From Bacteriovorax sp. (GTDB lineage Bacteria > Bdellovibrionota > Bacteriovoracia > Bacteriovoracales > Bacteriovoracaceae), in the NCBI GenBank assembly GCA_014378525.1, contig JACMNL010000020.1, positions 1 to 64,000 on the forward strand: a stretch of DNA of 64,000 bases, given 5' to 3'. The notes below the pieces were generated by a model, which was not told where the DNA came from, ran no database searches, and saw nothing but the letters and a program-made list of their open reading frames with translations. Of this stretch, positions 45,601 through 52,396 are shown one piece after another (the stretch's first letter is position 1; each line of letters begins with the position of its first letter). Both the position numbers and the translations under genes were made by a program.

Positions 45601-46147
45601 AGCAATCGTTCGCGGAACAGTTCAGGATGCGCTTGCCGGAATTCCGGATAAAGATGTTTCCCCTGAATTAAAAGCTGCACTTCTAAAAAAACAAAGTTAC
45701 GAAGATGTTTTCAATACTGCAGAAGGATCACGTATAAAAGATGCAGTTATGGAAAAAATCCTGAAACCAATTTTAATGGATAATGCTGATACAAAAGGTT
45801 CTGCTTACAAAACCAACATGGATGCTGTTAAAGACAATGTCATAAAACTTTTAATCAACTCTCCTCAGTTTGGTGAAACGGCCATCTCAATGACGATCCA
45901 GAAACAAATGGACAACATGGGTGGAGTTACGAAATTTTTTGCTAAAACTCTTTACGGTGGTGACTCTCTTAACTGGGAAAAAGTTCGCCTGACTGATGAA
46001 GGGAAAAAAGCCGAAGCTTATATTAAAGACAATGTCCTAGGACCAAAATTCAAGGGAATTGTTCAGTCTGCTGAAGAACAGAAAAAAGCGATGGACTCCG
46101 CTCAAGAGATGGTGACAAAAGCAGTTAAGTCGTATGGGAAAAAATAA
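42623..46147 (+). CDS. Large secreted protein with about twelve paired-cysteine helical repeats
   Basis: The 1174-residue product has a signal peptide (FLLTLAMTGLTFSIHA). From about residue 150 to 920 it has twelve repeats of roughly 60-80 residues. In each, a helix ends in an aromatic or hydrophobic residue and a cysteine (FNSC, FKKC, LAKC, FAKC, YSAC), a loop of 9-21 residues follows, and a second cysteine opens the next helix (HCIDAL, TCTGKL, KCSNAL). A thirteenth cysteine (FLPC) is single. I infer a chain of helical hairpins stapled by disulfides. The last 250 residues lack cysteines. No known family is recognised. The AGGAA site is good, and the stop abuts the next gene. Confidence 0.8.
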   Translation: MKFLLTLAMTGLTFSIHAAELDSISLIMPVSYARPSSFSQTVGSKIMAGAASTFNIDIEKKVTGKIAPYKKDLEGYFPGAGELDAFVKNIVQTGIKNYLGQVTDDNLIAFYGYLGNNLIGKMADKILEKEGVSDPARRNLWIEKLTTPFNSCIQTSMNSQFDANHCIDALTSSLVPSTGIGIVYELSRSNLNNSLPENQRLAFDNEQAGLYKACIAKTKATAGDVKSCALSSMKTGVLKVTDLSLSKTIDSKASSKTAAATIKKSVWPAFNTCTNSVGNNPAVKTPLSSQFMGCIDDLVSNTGSLIVSDKVNNTPAITGLFPAAEVKKLSVEKSAQFKKCADGQKAKGAKKDGMLDISPCENTVTNEITYKVVSETFRNTAIDSLKTNKAQAIKVGNEGVALLDKCWDNKQSAEAREACLKKSIVNYSQNVATIKLDSAIPEAMPGKGDLNKASVAELAKCLDKELPTNISESSDLSKRLGTCTGKLTHNVALKVADYQIRDTAKGNLSPEETDKLVNSMVNDEFAKCIGNAPDDATLEKCSNALTSKAAKQITEISFVKEVNSYLKSAGGLEALGITQATVDSFLKNLNSTNRECIDQKTAGPAMDQVNTCVKGSVKKIAFFFGDLKFNQSIGDMYKGRNSDKEAVSSQFKKSLGDCLDTKVGKEFSIGDYTKNLYTCSDKVAASTTLTVGQDQVNTALNTYLKDRPGMDLSAKRDSIRKELLVNFQDCMSKSTNQAACIDTLKKNANKIIVVEYGRIETKVQMNADKTPAKLRPVEDNFIACTDSDLAGDELAKHLDECTKDFALNFAKELGTLKLTYLLKQTLGTADFTAQKPAIDESIAKYSACLDDLKKYKMSEGLTDKLTVCTDGLTSRGLTIVRSNINNWMSSEDKDAATLTLKREFAVFLPCLSALMPASPYTQQLQQNIDSSVKPLAVLLGHYIEYNPENAKQTLDGIIQKLSVDLSDVAKTRQAKSDLLDFLYKSGGLDQFLKAIVRGTVQDALAGIPDKDVSPELKAALLKKQSYEDVFNTAEGSRIKDAVMEKILKPILMDNADTKGSAYKTNMDAVKDNVIKLLINSPQFGETAISMTIQKQMDNMGGVTKFFAKTLYGGDSLNWEKVRLTDEGKKAEAYIKDNVLGPKFKGIVQSAEEQKKAMDSAQEMVTKAVKSYGKK

Positions 46148-46558
46148 ATGACAATTATTAAAGGGCCTACATTTAAAATATGCATCCTGAGTGAAAACCA
46201 TTCCTTCAAAAATATTCTGGCGGGAAAACTCCGTATGGAAAATTTTGATGTAGAATTTGCCGACGGTGGCTTTCATCTGCTTCATCTTCTGGAGCGGCAC
46301 AGAGATGATTTCAACATGATTATTTTCAATGAAGACATGCAAGACATGCCTGCCTTCGAAGTTATTTCTCTGATAAGACAATCCAAGTCAAAAACTGAAT
46401 TACCAATTTTATTTATTTCAAAAAATGGCAGCGAAGAAGACATTTACGAGATGGTTCTCAGTGGGGCCAACGAATATGTTGTCCAAACGGCCAACTACAA
46501 ACCTATTGTAGAGCGCGCACAAAAATATTCACTGCTAAATCAAAAAAATGCCGCCTAA
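46148..46558 (+). CDS. Degenerate response-regulator receiver (pseudo-receiver)
   Basis: The 136-residue protein has a receiver fold with all helices and strands recognisable, but its chemistry is lost. The acidic pair is replaced by SEN (ICILSENHS). The phospho-acceptor position is Asn in MIIFNEDMQDMPAFEV. The C-terminal Lys-Pro is replaced by Gln-Thr (YVVQTAN). It therefore should not be phosphorylated in the normal way and may work by binding a partner. Its ATG immediately follows the stop of the paired-cysteine protein gene, so expression is coupled. Confidence 0.82.
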   Translation: MTIIKGPTFKICILSENHSFKNILAGKLRMENFDVEFADGGFHLLHLLERHRDDFNMIIFNEDMQDMPAFEVISLIRQSKSKTELPILFISKNGSEEDIYEMVLSGANEYVVQTANYKPIVERAQKYSLLNQKNAA

Positions 46559-46578
46559 ATCATAGCACTGCATATCGA

Positions 46579-46636
46579 CTTATGTTGTTAGTCTCCCCTA
46601 GAATTGGGGTTCAAATTAAGCAACGTACAACATAAG
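46579..46636 (+). promoter_or_regulatory. Nested inverted repeats in the icd leader, outer arm covering the Shine-Dalgarno
   Basis: The perfect 10-base arms CTTATGTTGT (46579-46588) and ACAACATAAG (46627-46636) enclose a second hairpin, CCCC-TAGAATT-GGGG (46595-46609). The right outer arm runs into the AAGGA ribosome site. A shorter alternative pairing (GTTG 46584-46587 with CAAC 46621-46624) competes with it. This could switch translation of icd on and off; that is inference. Confidence 0.55.
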
Positions 46637-46646
46637 GAATATGCGC

Positions 46647-47873
46647 ATGAAGAAGATCAAAGTGGCCAATCCAGTGGTTGAGCTAGATGGCGACGAGATG
46701 ACGAGAATCATCTGGACATTTATTAAGCAAAAACTAATCCTCCCTTACCTCGATGTTGAAATTAAGTATTTCGATTTAGGTATGGAACATAGAGATTTAA
46801 CGAATGACCAGGTGACTGTTGACGCTGCTGAAGCGATCAAAAAATATAACGTTGGCATCAAGTGCGCGACAATCACTCCTGATGAAGAACGTGTAAAAGA
46901 ATTCAAACTAAAAGAAATGTGGAAATCACCAAACGGTACAATCAGAAATATTCTTGATGGTACAGTTTTCCGTGAACCAATCATCTGCAAAAACGTTCCA
47001 AGATTAGTTCCTAACTGGACAAAGCCCATCATGATCGGTCGTCACGCTTTCGGTGACCAGTACCGCGCTACTGACTTCGTAACAAAAGGACCTGGAAAGT
47101 TAACGATGACTTTCGAAGGTGCTGACGGAACAAAGATTCATAAAGAAGTTTACAACTTCAAAGGTGATGGAGTTGCACTTGCAATGTACAACACTGACGA
47201 ATCAATCAGAGGATTTGCTCACTCATGTTTCAACATGGCGATGACAAAAAAATGGCCTCTATACTTCTCTTCTAAAAATACAATTCTTAAAAAGTACGAT
47301 GGTCGCTTCAAAGATATCTTCGAAGAAATTTATCAAGCTGATTATAAAAAGAAATTCGAGTCTCTAGGAATCACATACGAACACAGACTGATCGACGATA
47401 TGGTTGCATCAGCTCTTAAGTGGAATGGAGATTTCGTTTGGGCATGTAAAAACTACGACGGAGACGTTCAGTCAGATACAGTTGCTCAAGGTTTCGGTTC
47501 TCTTGGTCTTATGACTTCTGTTCTAATCACTCCAGATGGAAAAACGATGGAAGCAGAAGCTGCTCACGGAACTGTTACTCGTCACTACAGAATGCACCAG
47601 CAAGGAAAGCCAACTTCAACTAACCCGATCGCTTCTATCTTTGCATGGACGAGAGGACTTGGTCACAGAGCTAAACTTGACGGCAACGCTGAACTTGCAC
47701 ACTTCTCTGAAACATTAGAGAAAGTTTGTGTGGCAACAGTTGAGTCTGGAAAGATGACGAAGGATTTAGCGGTGTGTATTTACGGCGATAAAGTAACTGC
47801 TGATAAGTATCTTACTACTGAGCAATTCTTAGATGCTTTAGATGAAAATTTAAAAAAGTCTCTTAATATGTAA
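46647..47873 (+). CDS. icd: NADP-dependent isocitrate dehydrogenase (eukaryote-like homodimeric type)
   Basis: This citric acid cycle enzyme converts isocitrate to 2-oxoglutarate with NADP. Two ATGs lie six bases apart; the second (46647) has the better distance from AAGGA and gives 408 residues. The sequence follows the cytosolic/mitochondrial NADP-IDH subfamily closely: [25 protein letters not shown], the isocitrate-binding [24 protein letters not shown] and [12 protein letters not shown]. This subfamily differs from E. coli Icd and lacks its phosphorylation loop context. A terminator follows. Confidence 0.96.
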   Translation: MKKIKVANPVVELDGDEMTRIIWTFIKQKLILPYLDVEIKYFDLGMEHRDLTNDQVTVDAAEAIKKYNVGIKCATITPDEERVKEFKLKEMWKSPNGTIRNILDGTVFREPIICKNVPRLVPNWTKPIMIGRHAFGDQYRATDFVTKGPGKLTMTFEGADGTKIHKEVYNFKGDGVALAMYNTDESIRGFAHSCFNMAMTKKWPLYFSSKNTILKKYDGRFKDIFEEIYQADYKKKFESLGITYEHRLIDDMVASALKWNGDFVWACKNYDGDVQSDTVAQGFGSLGLMTSVLITPDGKTMEAEAAHGTVTRHYRMHQQGKPTSTNPIASIFAWTRGLGHRAKLDGNAELAHFSETLEKVCVATVESGKMTKDLAVCIYGDKVTADKYLTTEQFLDALDENLKKSLNM

Positions 47874-47904
47874 AAAAAAAGGGCCTGTAAGGGCCCTTTT
47901 TTTT
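47872..47904. terminator. Bidirectional terminator between icd and a convergent lipoprotein gene
   Basis: The stem AGGGCC / GGCCCT has a six-base loop, with eight As before it and eight Ts after it. It overlaps the stop codons of both genes. Confidence 0.93.
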
Positions 47905-48553
47905 ATCTACAAAGTGATTCGTTATCAGTAATTTTTGAAGTCTCAGATCCGTGTACTGGAAGAGTTGCAACGATTGATGTTGAACCTTCTGCCATAAATT
48001 GAAGCTCGGCCTGACGATCTGTTCTTGAGTAGTGGTATGAAACCATTTTCTCACCTGGGAAAGTTACAGTTACGTCTCTACAAACAACGTCACACTTCCC
48101 TTCTCCTCTGTTGTCTTTTGGATCTTTCACACAAACTTTTTCACAACGGTGTTCAATTCTTTGAATGTCACAACTTTGAGCCTCTGTAGCGTATCCGTAT
48201 TGTTCAACGTCAGTGTGGATTACACCAGTGATGTTAAACGGCTGTTCGATTTTTGCGCTTTCGATATTAATAAGGCCTTCGAATGGAATGTTTAAGCTGT
48301 CATCAGACTTGATTGGAATATTGATTTCTCCAAGTGATCCACCTTTTAAAACTAAAGATACACTCTTTTTAGTCTTAGCATTTAGTTCAGCAGAGTATTG
48401 TCCTGGAGCGATTGTAATTGTTTTTCTTTTAAGGTTTAAAAATCCAGATTTTACTTTTACGTTGAATGCCTGGTTAACATTGATTGTTCCATTCAATTCA
48501 ACACATGACACAGAGAGAAGAAGCACACTTAACATCGTAATCATCATTTTCAT
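47903..48553 (-). CDS. Lipoprotein of unknown function with a cysteine cluster
   Basis: This 216-residue product has a lipoprotein signal (lipobox SVSC, Cys17). A beta-rich first part follows (TITIAPGQYSAEL, SVSLVLKGGSLGEINIPI). The region at about 128-160 has six cysteines in pairs (QSC, HRCEKVC, GKCDVVC), which is a likely disulfide knot or metal site. No family recognised. The strong GGGGGA site decides the start. The gene shares its terminator with icd. Confidence 0.75.
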   Translation of the reverse strand: MKMMITMLSVLLLSVSCVELNGTINVNQAFNVKVKSGFLNLKRKTITIAPGQYSAELNAKTKKSVSLVLKGGSLGEINIPIKSDDSLNIPFEGLINIESAKIEQPFNITGVIHTDVEQYGYATEAQSCDIQRIEHRCEKVCVKDPKDNRGEGKCDVVCRDVTVTFPGEKMVSYHYSRTDRQAELQFMAEGSTSIVATLPVHGSETSKITDNESLCR

Positions 48554-48793
48554 AAAATCCCCCTCAGAATTTTTTTGTTTGCCTCAAGCAGCACACGTGA
48601 CCACTAGAGCAACATGAATGCCAAATATTTAAAATACAGTTTCAGTTGTTTACTTGATTTTGCTGGTCACCTTTTAAACCATTGGGGCCAGAATGCAACT
48701 GGATTTGTGATACCACTAAAAATTTTACAGCCTACCTATCTAATAAAATGGAATGAATATAGAACGCTCTTAATTAAACACGGGGGAAACCAA

Positions 48794-49180
48794 ATGAAAT
48801 ACTTAATGCTATTAAGCGTACTTTTAGCTTTCAATGTAAAAGCAGATACAGAAATTTCAGTATCAGATGATCTATCACTTGCTGATGAAGCGATCTCGGC
48901 TCCAACGATGAATATCGAAGGCCAATATAAAATTCCTGCTCCAGTTGCAGCTCCAGCTCCACAAAGAGTTGTTGTTGAAAGAAGACCAGCTCCAATTGTT
49001 AAGAAACCATTAACATCTTCTGAACGTCTTAAACTTCTTAGAGAAAGACTTGAAGAAAGAAACAAGATCATGGTTGAGAAGAAGATGGAACAAATCCGCT
49101 TTCAACAAGAGATGGCCCTTGCCCGTCAGTTAGAAGCTTCAATGAACAACACTCTTAAAGCTATAGATAACGTAAAATAA
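48794..49180 (+). CDS. Small exported protein with an Ala/Pro-rich and a helical part
   Basis: The frame extends to 48614, but the ATG at 48794 follows GGGGGA and begins a clean signal peptide (MKYLMLLSVLLAFNVKA), giving 128 residues. The mature part starts acidic, then has an Ala/Pro-rich stretch (PAPVAAPAPQ). It ends in a long charged helix (SSERLKLLRERLEERNKIMVEKKMEQ) that is probably a coiled coil. No family recognised. A terminator follows. The 180 bases before it (48614-48793) hold nothing I can call. Confidence 0.72.
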   Translation: MKYLMLLSVLLAFNVKADTEISVSDDLSLADEAISAPTMNIEGQYKIPAPVAAPAPQRVVVERRPAPIVKKPLTSSERLKLLRERLEERNKIMVEKKMEQIRFQQEMALARQLEASMNNTLKAIDNVK

Positions 49181-49204
49181 TTTCTAAGAGTCCAATATCT
49201 TGAA

Positions 49205-49230
49205 GGCCACGGAACCAACGTGGCCTTTTT
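49205..49230 (+). terminator. Terminator of the small exported protein gene
   Basis: The stem GGCCACG / CGTGGCC has a seven-base loop, followed by TTTTTG. Confidence 0.9.
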
Positions 49231-49321
49231 GCGTTCATTTTCCCTGTGTAATCTTTACAATTTCATACTCTTCCTTCTGAATTCTGCCAAAATAAGACAT
49301 TAAACTTTACCGGATCACTAA

Positions 49322-50695
49322 ATGAAAAAAATCGCATTCGCTACAATTGCATTCTCTGCTCTACTTCAGTCTTGTGGTGACCACAAAGCTGCGGTTGATA
49401 GCGGAAGTTATAAAACAACGGTGAAGCTTGGAAAGTATTATGACAATGTTTCGAATTCAACATTTGATGAAGACCAGTTGAAGGACCTGCCTCGTTCGGT
49501 GGATCTTAAGGCCGATATGAGTCCGATAAAAAACCAGAGTGACCGCGGTTCATGCACATTCTTTTCAACAGCGGCCATGCTTGAAGCTACAGTAAAAAAA
49601 GATATGGGTGTTGAAGTCAACCTGTCTGAGGAATATTTAAACTACGCTGCTAAATCAAGCGGATACTTTCCAAAAGATGAAGGTTCATCAGTTCTCTATA
49701 ATGTTTATGCCGTAAGAGCGAAAGGTGTGATGCTTGAGCGAGACTCTGCATTCCAGCCGACATGGTTTAAAAATGGACTTCCTTGCGAAAAATACAAAGT
49801 CACAGATGCGACTGCTCCCGATATTTGTTTTTCTCACAATGCTCCCGATGCGGATGATGCAAAAAAAATCATCAATGCTGAAAAGATAAACTTCACTGGA
49901 ATTGAAAAAAACACAAACGATATTATAAAATTTCTTGCAGAAGAAAAACGTCCCGTTACTGTTGCTATTCCAGTTAACTTTAACGGATGGCCTCAGACAG
50001 GGGACACTTACTATAATGAAGACCTTCGTAAAGAATGTAATGAAAATCCTGATAAGTGCGGTGGACACTCTGTGCTGTTAACCGGCTACGACCTTGATAA
50101 AGGAGTTTTCTACTTTAAAAACAGTTGGGGAACTGACTGGGGACATGAAGGATACGGAACTATGACTATCGATACTCTTGATAGATATGCGGGTTCTGAT
50201 TTTTATTCAGCGAACCTGACTGCACCATTAATTATTCCTGCAGACCATGCTGCTGATTCTCTGGCATTAAAAAGTTTTTCATTTACGACTTCGAAAGATA
50301 AAAATAATAAGCTTGGTATAAACATTTCTGCTGAAGTGACAGGAGCTAAAGGACATCTGATTTATATCAGTACTTTTCTTGCAAAGAAAAATTCCGGTGA
50401 AACGGAAGCAGCTAATGATCATAACGTGGAATTGATTCAGGTTACGGCAGCTGAAACTGAAGCGTCCGGTGAAAGTGCAGTTCGTGCCTTTAAATATGTC
50501 ACAGCACCTGCTGATAACCAGATATGGTCAGAAAGCTTACCATTAGCTTTAAACTTCCTTCCAGGGGTTGATACAACTTATAAAGCTACAATGGATTCAA
50601 GCGATGAGACTCTCCTTAGAACGACGATTTACGTTCATACAGATGATTCAACTTATAAAGTTTTAAAAAGAATTTACTCTCCAGTCACAAAATAG
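49322..50695 (+). CDS. Papain-like cysteine peptidase, lipoprotein (family C1)
   Basis: The 457-residue product starts with a lipoprotein signal (lipobox LLQSC, Cys18). Residues about 55-300 are a C1 peptidase: the oxyanion Gln in IKNQSDRGSC, nucleophile Cys78, His249 in GGHSVLLTGYD and Asn267 in FKNSWGTDWG. An N-terminal segment of about 35 residues precedes the catalytic domain, but there is no classical inhibitory propeptide. The C-terminal 150 residues look beta-rich and may bind a substrate or the cell surface. It is probably anchored to a membrane facing outward. A long hairpin follows the stop. Confidence 0.92.
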   Translation: MKKIAFATIAFSALLQSCGDHKAAVDSGSYKTTVKLGKYYDNVSNSTFDEDQLKDLPRSVDLKADMSPIKNQSDRGSCTFFSTAAMLEATVKKDMGVEVNLSEEYLNYAAKSSGYFPKDEGSSVLYNVYAVRAKGVMLERDSAFQPTWFKNGLPCEKYKVTDATAPDICFSHNAPDADDAKKIINAEKINFTGIEKNTNDIIKFLAEEKRPVTVAIPVNFNGWPQTGDTYYNEDLRKECNENPDKCGGHSVLLTGYDLDKGVFYFKNSWGTDWGHEGYGTMTIDTLDRYAGSDFYSANLTAPLIIPADHAADSLALKSFSFTTSKDKNNKLGINISAEVTGAKGHLIYISTFLAKKNSGETEAANDHNVELIQVTAAETEASGESAVRAFKYVTAPADNQIWSESLPLALNFLPGVDTTYKATMDSSDETLLRTTIYVHTDDSTYKVLKRIYSPVTK

Positions 50696-50700
50696 AAATC

Positions 50701-50747
50701 TGTCTAAAGTTTTAACAGGTAATTTTTATCTGTTAAAACTTTAGACA
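50701..50747. repeat. Long perfect inverted repeat after the papain-like gene
   Basis: The arms 50701-50718 and 50730-50747 are perfect over 18 bases. Most of the 11-base centre can pair too, leaving a loop of about three. The element is AT-rich, begins five bases after the stop codon and has no T-run behind it. It could be a processing or stability hairpin, or an operator for the gene at 50843. Confidence 0.7.
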
Positions 50748-50788
50748 CTATCATTTAATCCCCTTCATACAATCCATACCCTTACCCC

Positions 50789-50805
50789 TTGGCACGTTAG
50801 TTGTA
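50789..50805 (+). promoter_or_regulatory. Sigma-54 promoter of the coiled-coil protein gene
   Basis: TTGGCACG-TTAG-TTGTA matches the sigma-54 consensus TTGGCACG-N4-TTGCW except for one base in the -12 element. The spacing is exact, and the start codon lies about 38 bases downstream with a good AGGGGA site. An enhancer-binding activator would be required. Confidence 0.72.
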
Positions 50806-50842
50806 TTAGATAGCTCATACACTGTCTCACAAAGGGGAATTT

Positions 50843-51862
50843 ATGAAGAAGCAAACTGCTATGGTCTTATCCTTTTCTGCTCTCTTAACAATGGCCGCAA
50901 TCGCTCCACATGTTATCTGGCAAGCTGATAAAACGAACAGAGCACCTTCAAGTGTTGAGCAAAAAGATTTTTTCTCAAACCAGACAAATAAATTATTGAT
51001 AGAAAAAACTGTTGCTCCTAAAAAAGATAAAATGGATAAGCTTCTGGATGATCTGGCCGCTGATACAAAGAAAAAAGAAGAAGAAGCTGCTAAGTCAGAA
51101 AAAGCTAAATCAGATTTCAGACAATCAGAAATTGCTGAACGTAATAAAACTGAAGAAGTTCCACTTAAAAAACTTGAAGAAGTTAAAATCGCATCTTTAG
51201 AAGTAAAGAAAGTCGATGTAGATGCACAGGTTTCTTGTTTAAAAGAAAAACAACCTGCTGACCTTGAAGCACAAATTAAAAAATTAATGGAAGATAAAGA
51301 AGCAGTGGTAAAAGAACTTGCTGAATTAAAGAAATCTAAAAAAGATGAACCAAAAGACGAAGTTGTAAAAGAAAAGAAAGAAAAGAAAGCATCGATCGCA
51401 GATAACACTGAAGATGTTTTAGGAATCATGTCTCAACTAACGAGCTTAATGATTTCTCAACAGCAACAACAGATGCTGATGATGACTCAGATGTTTTCAA
51501 TGTTTCAAATGCAACAACCGAAACAACAGTCTCAACAGTATAATGCTTTCTCACCATTAAGCGAATACATGAGCCCATACGCATTCAATGCAAGCTCATT
51601 TGAATTCCCTAAAAATGAAAGCCCGTATTCACTAAGTGGATTCAATAGCAGAATCGGATTGAACTCTGACTATGGAAGATCATTCTCGAGTTTCGAACGT
51701 GCTCCGGCTTCTCAACAATATGAATCAGGAATAATGTTTGAAAGAGGTGCATTTGACGAAACAGGATCATTCCAGCCGCAAGCTCTACAACCAAGACCGC
51801 ACAATGGTTTTGATTTTAGACAAAACACTAGTGCAATGGACATGCAAAGAGTTGAGTTTTAA
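50843..51862 (+). CDS. Exported or membrane-anchored coiled-coil protein, Lys/Glu then Gln/Met rich
   Basis: The 339-residue protein begins with an N-terminal hydrophobic segment (TAMVLSFSALLTMAAIAPHVIW), either a signal peptide or an anchor. Residues about 55-190 are charged coiled coil (KLLDDLAADTKKKEEEAAK, LEAQIKKLMEDKEAVVKELAEL) with one cysteine. Residues about 193-230 are strongly Gln/Met rich. The last 110 residues are Ser/Phe/Tyr rich without charge blocks and are probably disordered. No family recognised; the layout suggests a structural or adhesive surface protein. It has its own sigma-54 promoter and terminator. Confidence 0.75.
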   Translation: MKKQTAMVLSFSALLTMAAIAPHVIWQADKTNRAPSSVEQKDFFSNQTNKLLIEKTVAPKKDKMDKLLDDLAADTKKKEEEAAKSEKAKSDFRQSEIAERNKTEEVPLKKLEEVKIASLEVKKVDVDAQVSCLKEKQPADLEAQIKKLMEDKEAVVKELAELKKSKKDEPKDEVVKEKKEKKASIADNTEDVLGIMSQLTSLMISQQQQQMLMMTQMFSMFQMQQPKQQSQQYNAFSPLSEYMSPYAFNASSFEFPKNESPYSLSGFNSRIGLNSDYGRSFSSFERAPASQQYESGIMFERGAFDETGSFQPQALQPRPHNGFDFRQNTSAMDMQRVEF

Positions 51863-51897
51863 TTAAAAAATTTTCATAGTTTCTCTTCAAAAATACC

Positions 51898-51936
51898 GGC
51901 CGAAGCATAGCCCCCTCTATTGCTTCGGCCTTTTTT
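51898..51936 (+). terminator. Terminator of the coiled-coil protein gene
   Basis: The stem GGCCGAAGCA / TGCTTCGGCC extends inward by further pairs and is followed by TTTTTT. Confidence 0.9.
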
Positions 51937-51982
51937 ATTTTCATGACTTAAAAAATAAAACCAAATTACTCCAGTATAAATC

Positions 51983-52023
51983 AGGAAAATATTTCCTCTT
52001 TTTCCTAAACATTTTTCCTAAAC
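51983..52023. repeat. Short dyad and tandem 13-base repeat upstream of the zinc-ribbon gene
   Basis: AGGAAA-ATA-TTTCCT at 51983-51997 is followed by two tandem copies of TTTTTCCTAAAC (51999-52010 and 52012-52023). They lie about 90 bases before the gene at 52112. No promoter is certain here. Confidence 0.5.
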
Positions 52024-52111
52024 AAGACGATCTGCTTTTTAAGCTAGCTTGAGCTAAGGAATGTTCAAGTAAATCTGTAAGGATGCAACTCTTCGTGAAA
52101 TAGGAATCATC

Positions 52112-52360
52112 ATGAAAGTAGAATTAAAAGGTCAGACGAAAAACGACAAAATCATTATCAAGAAATGCCACGTATGCGGCCATATTGCTGAGTCTCACCA
52201 GGAACCGCAAAAATGTGTCCAGTGCAAGAAGTCATTCCTGCCTGTCAACTACTTCTCAAAGGTTCACTCTAAATCTCAGTCAGATTACGAAAAACTTTTT
52301 GCCTTCGGTCATGAAATGCATGATGAAGATGTCATAAAAGGTCTTACAGTTCTCTGGTAA
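52112..52360 (+). CDS. Small zinc-ribbon protein, 82 residues
   Basis: Two CxxC knuckles (CHVCG at 19-23 and CVQCKK at 35-40) are 12 residues apart and form a likely zinc ribbon; the rest is a short helix. The ATG has an AGGAA site and the protein sequence is of coding character. Its role is unknown; a nucleic-acid or protein-binding adaptor is possible. It lies 36 bases before recJ and may be in the same unit. Confidence 0.75.
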   Translation: MKVELKGQTKNDKIIIKKCHVCGHIAESHQEPQKCVQCKKSFLPVNYFSKVHSKSQSDYEKLFAFGHEMHDEDVIKGLTVLW

Positions 52361-52396
52361 TGCTCCCTTTTCATAGCAAAAATGTTATGAATAGAT

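Noticed and set aside
50827-51429. A 200-codon minus-strand frame rich in Ser and Phe opposite the coiled-coil gene.
   Set aside because: It mirrors Lys/Glu-rich codons of the real gene, has no ribosome site and would overlap a gene with a promoter and terminator.
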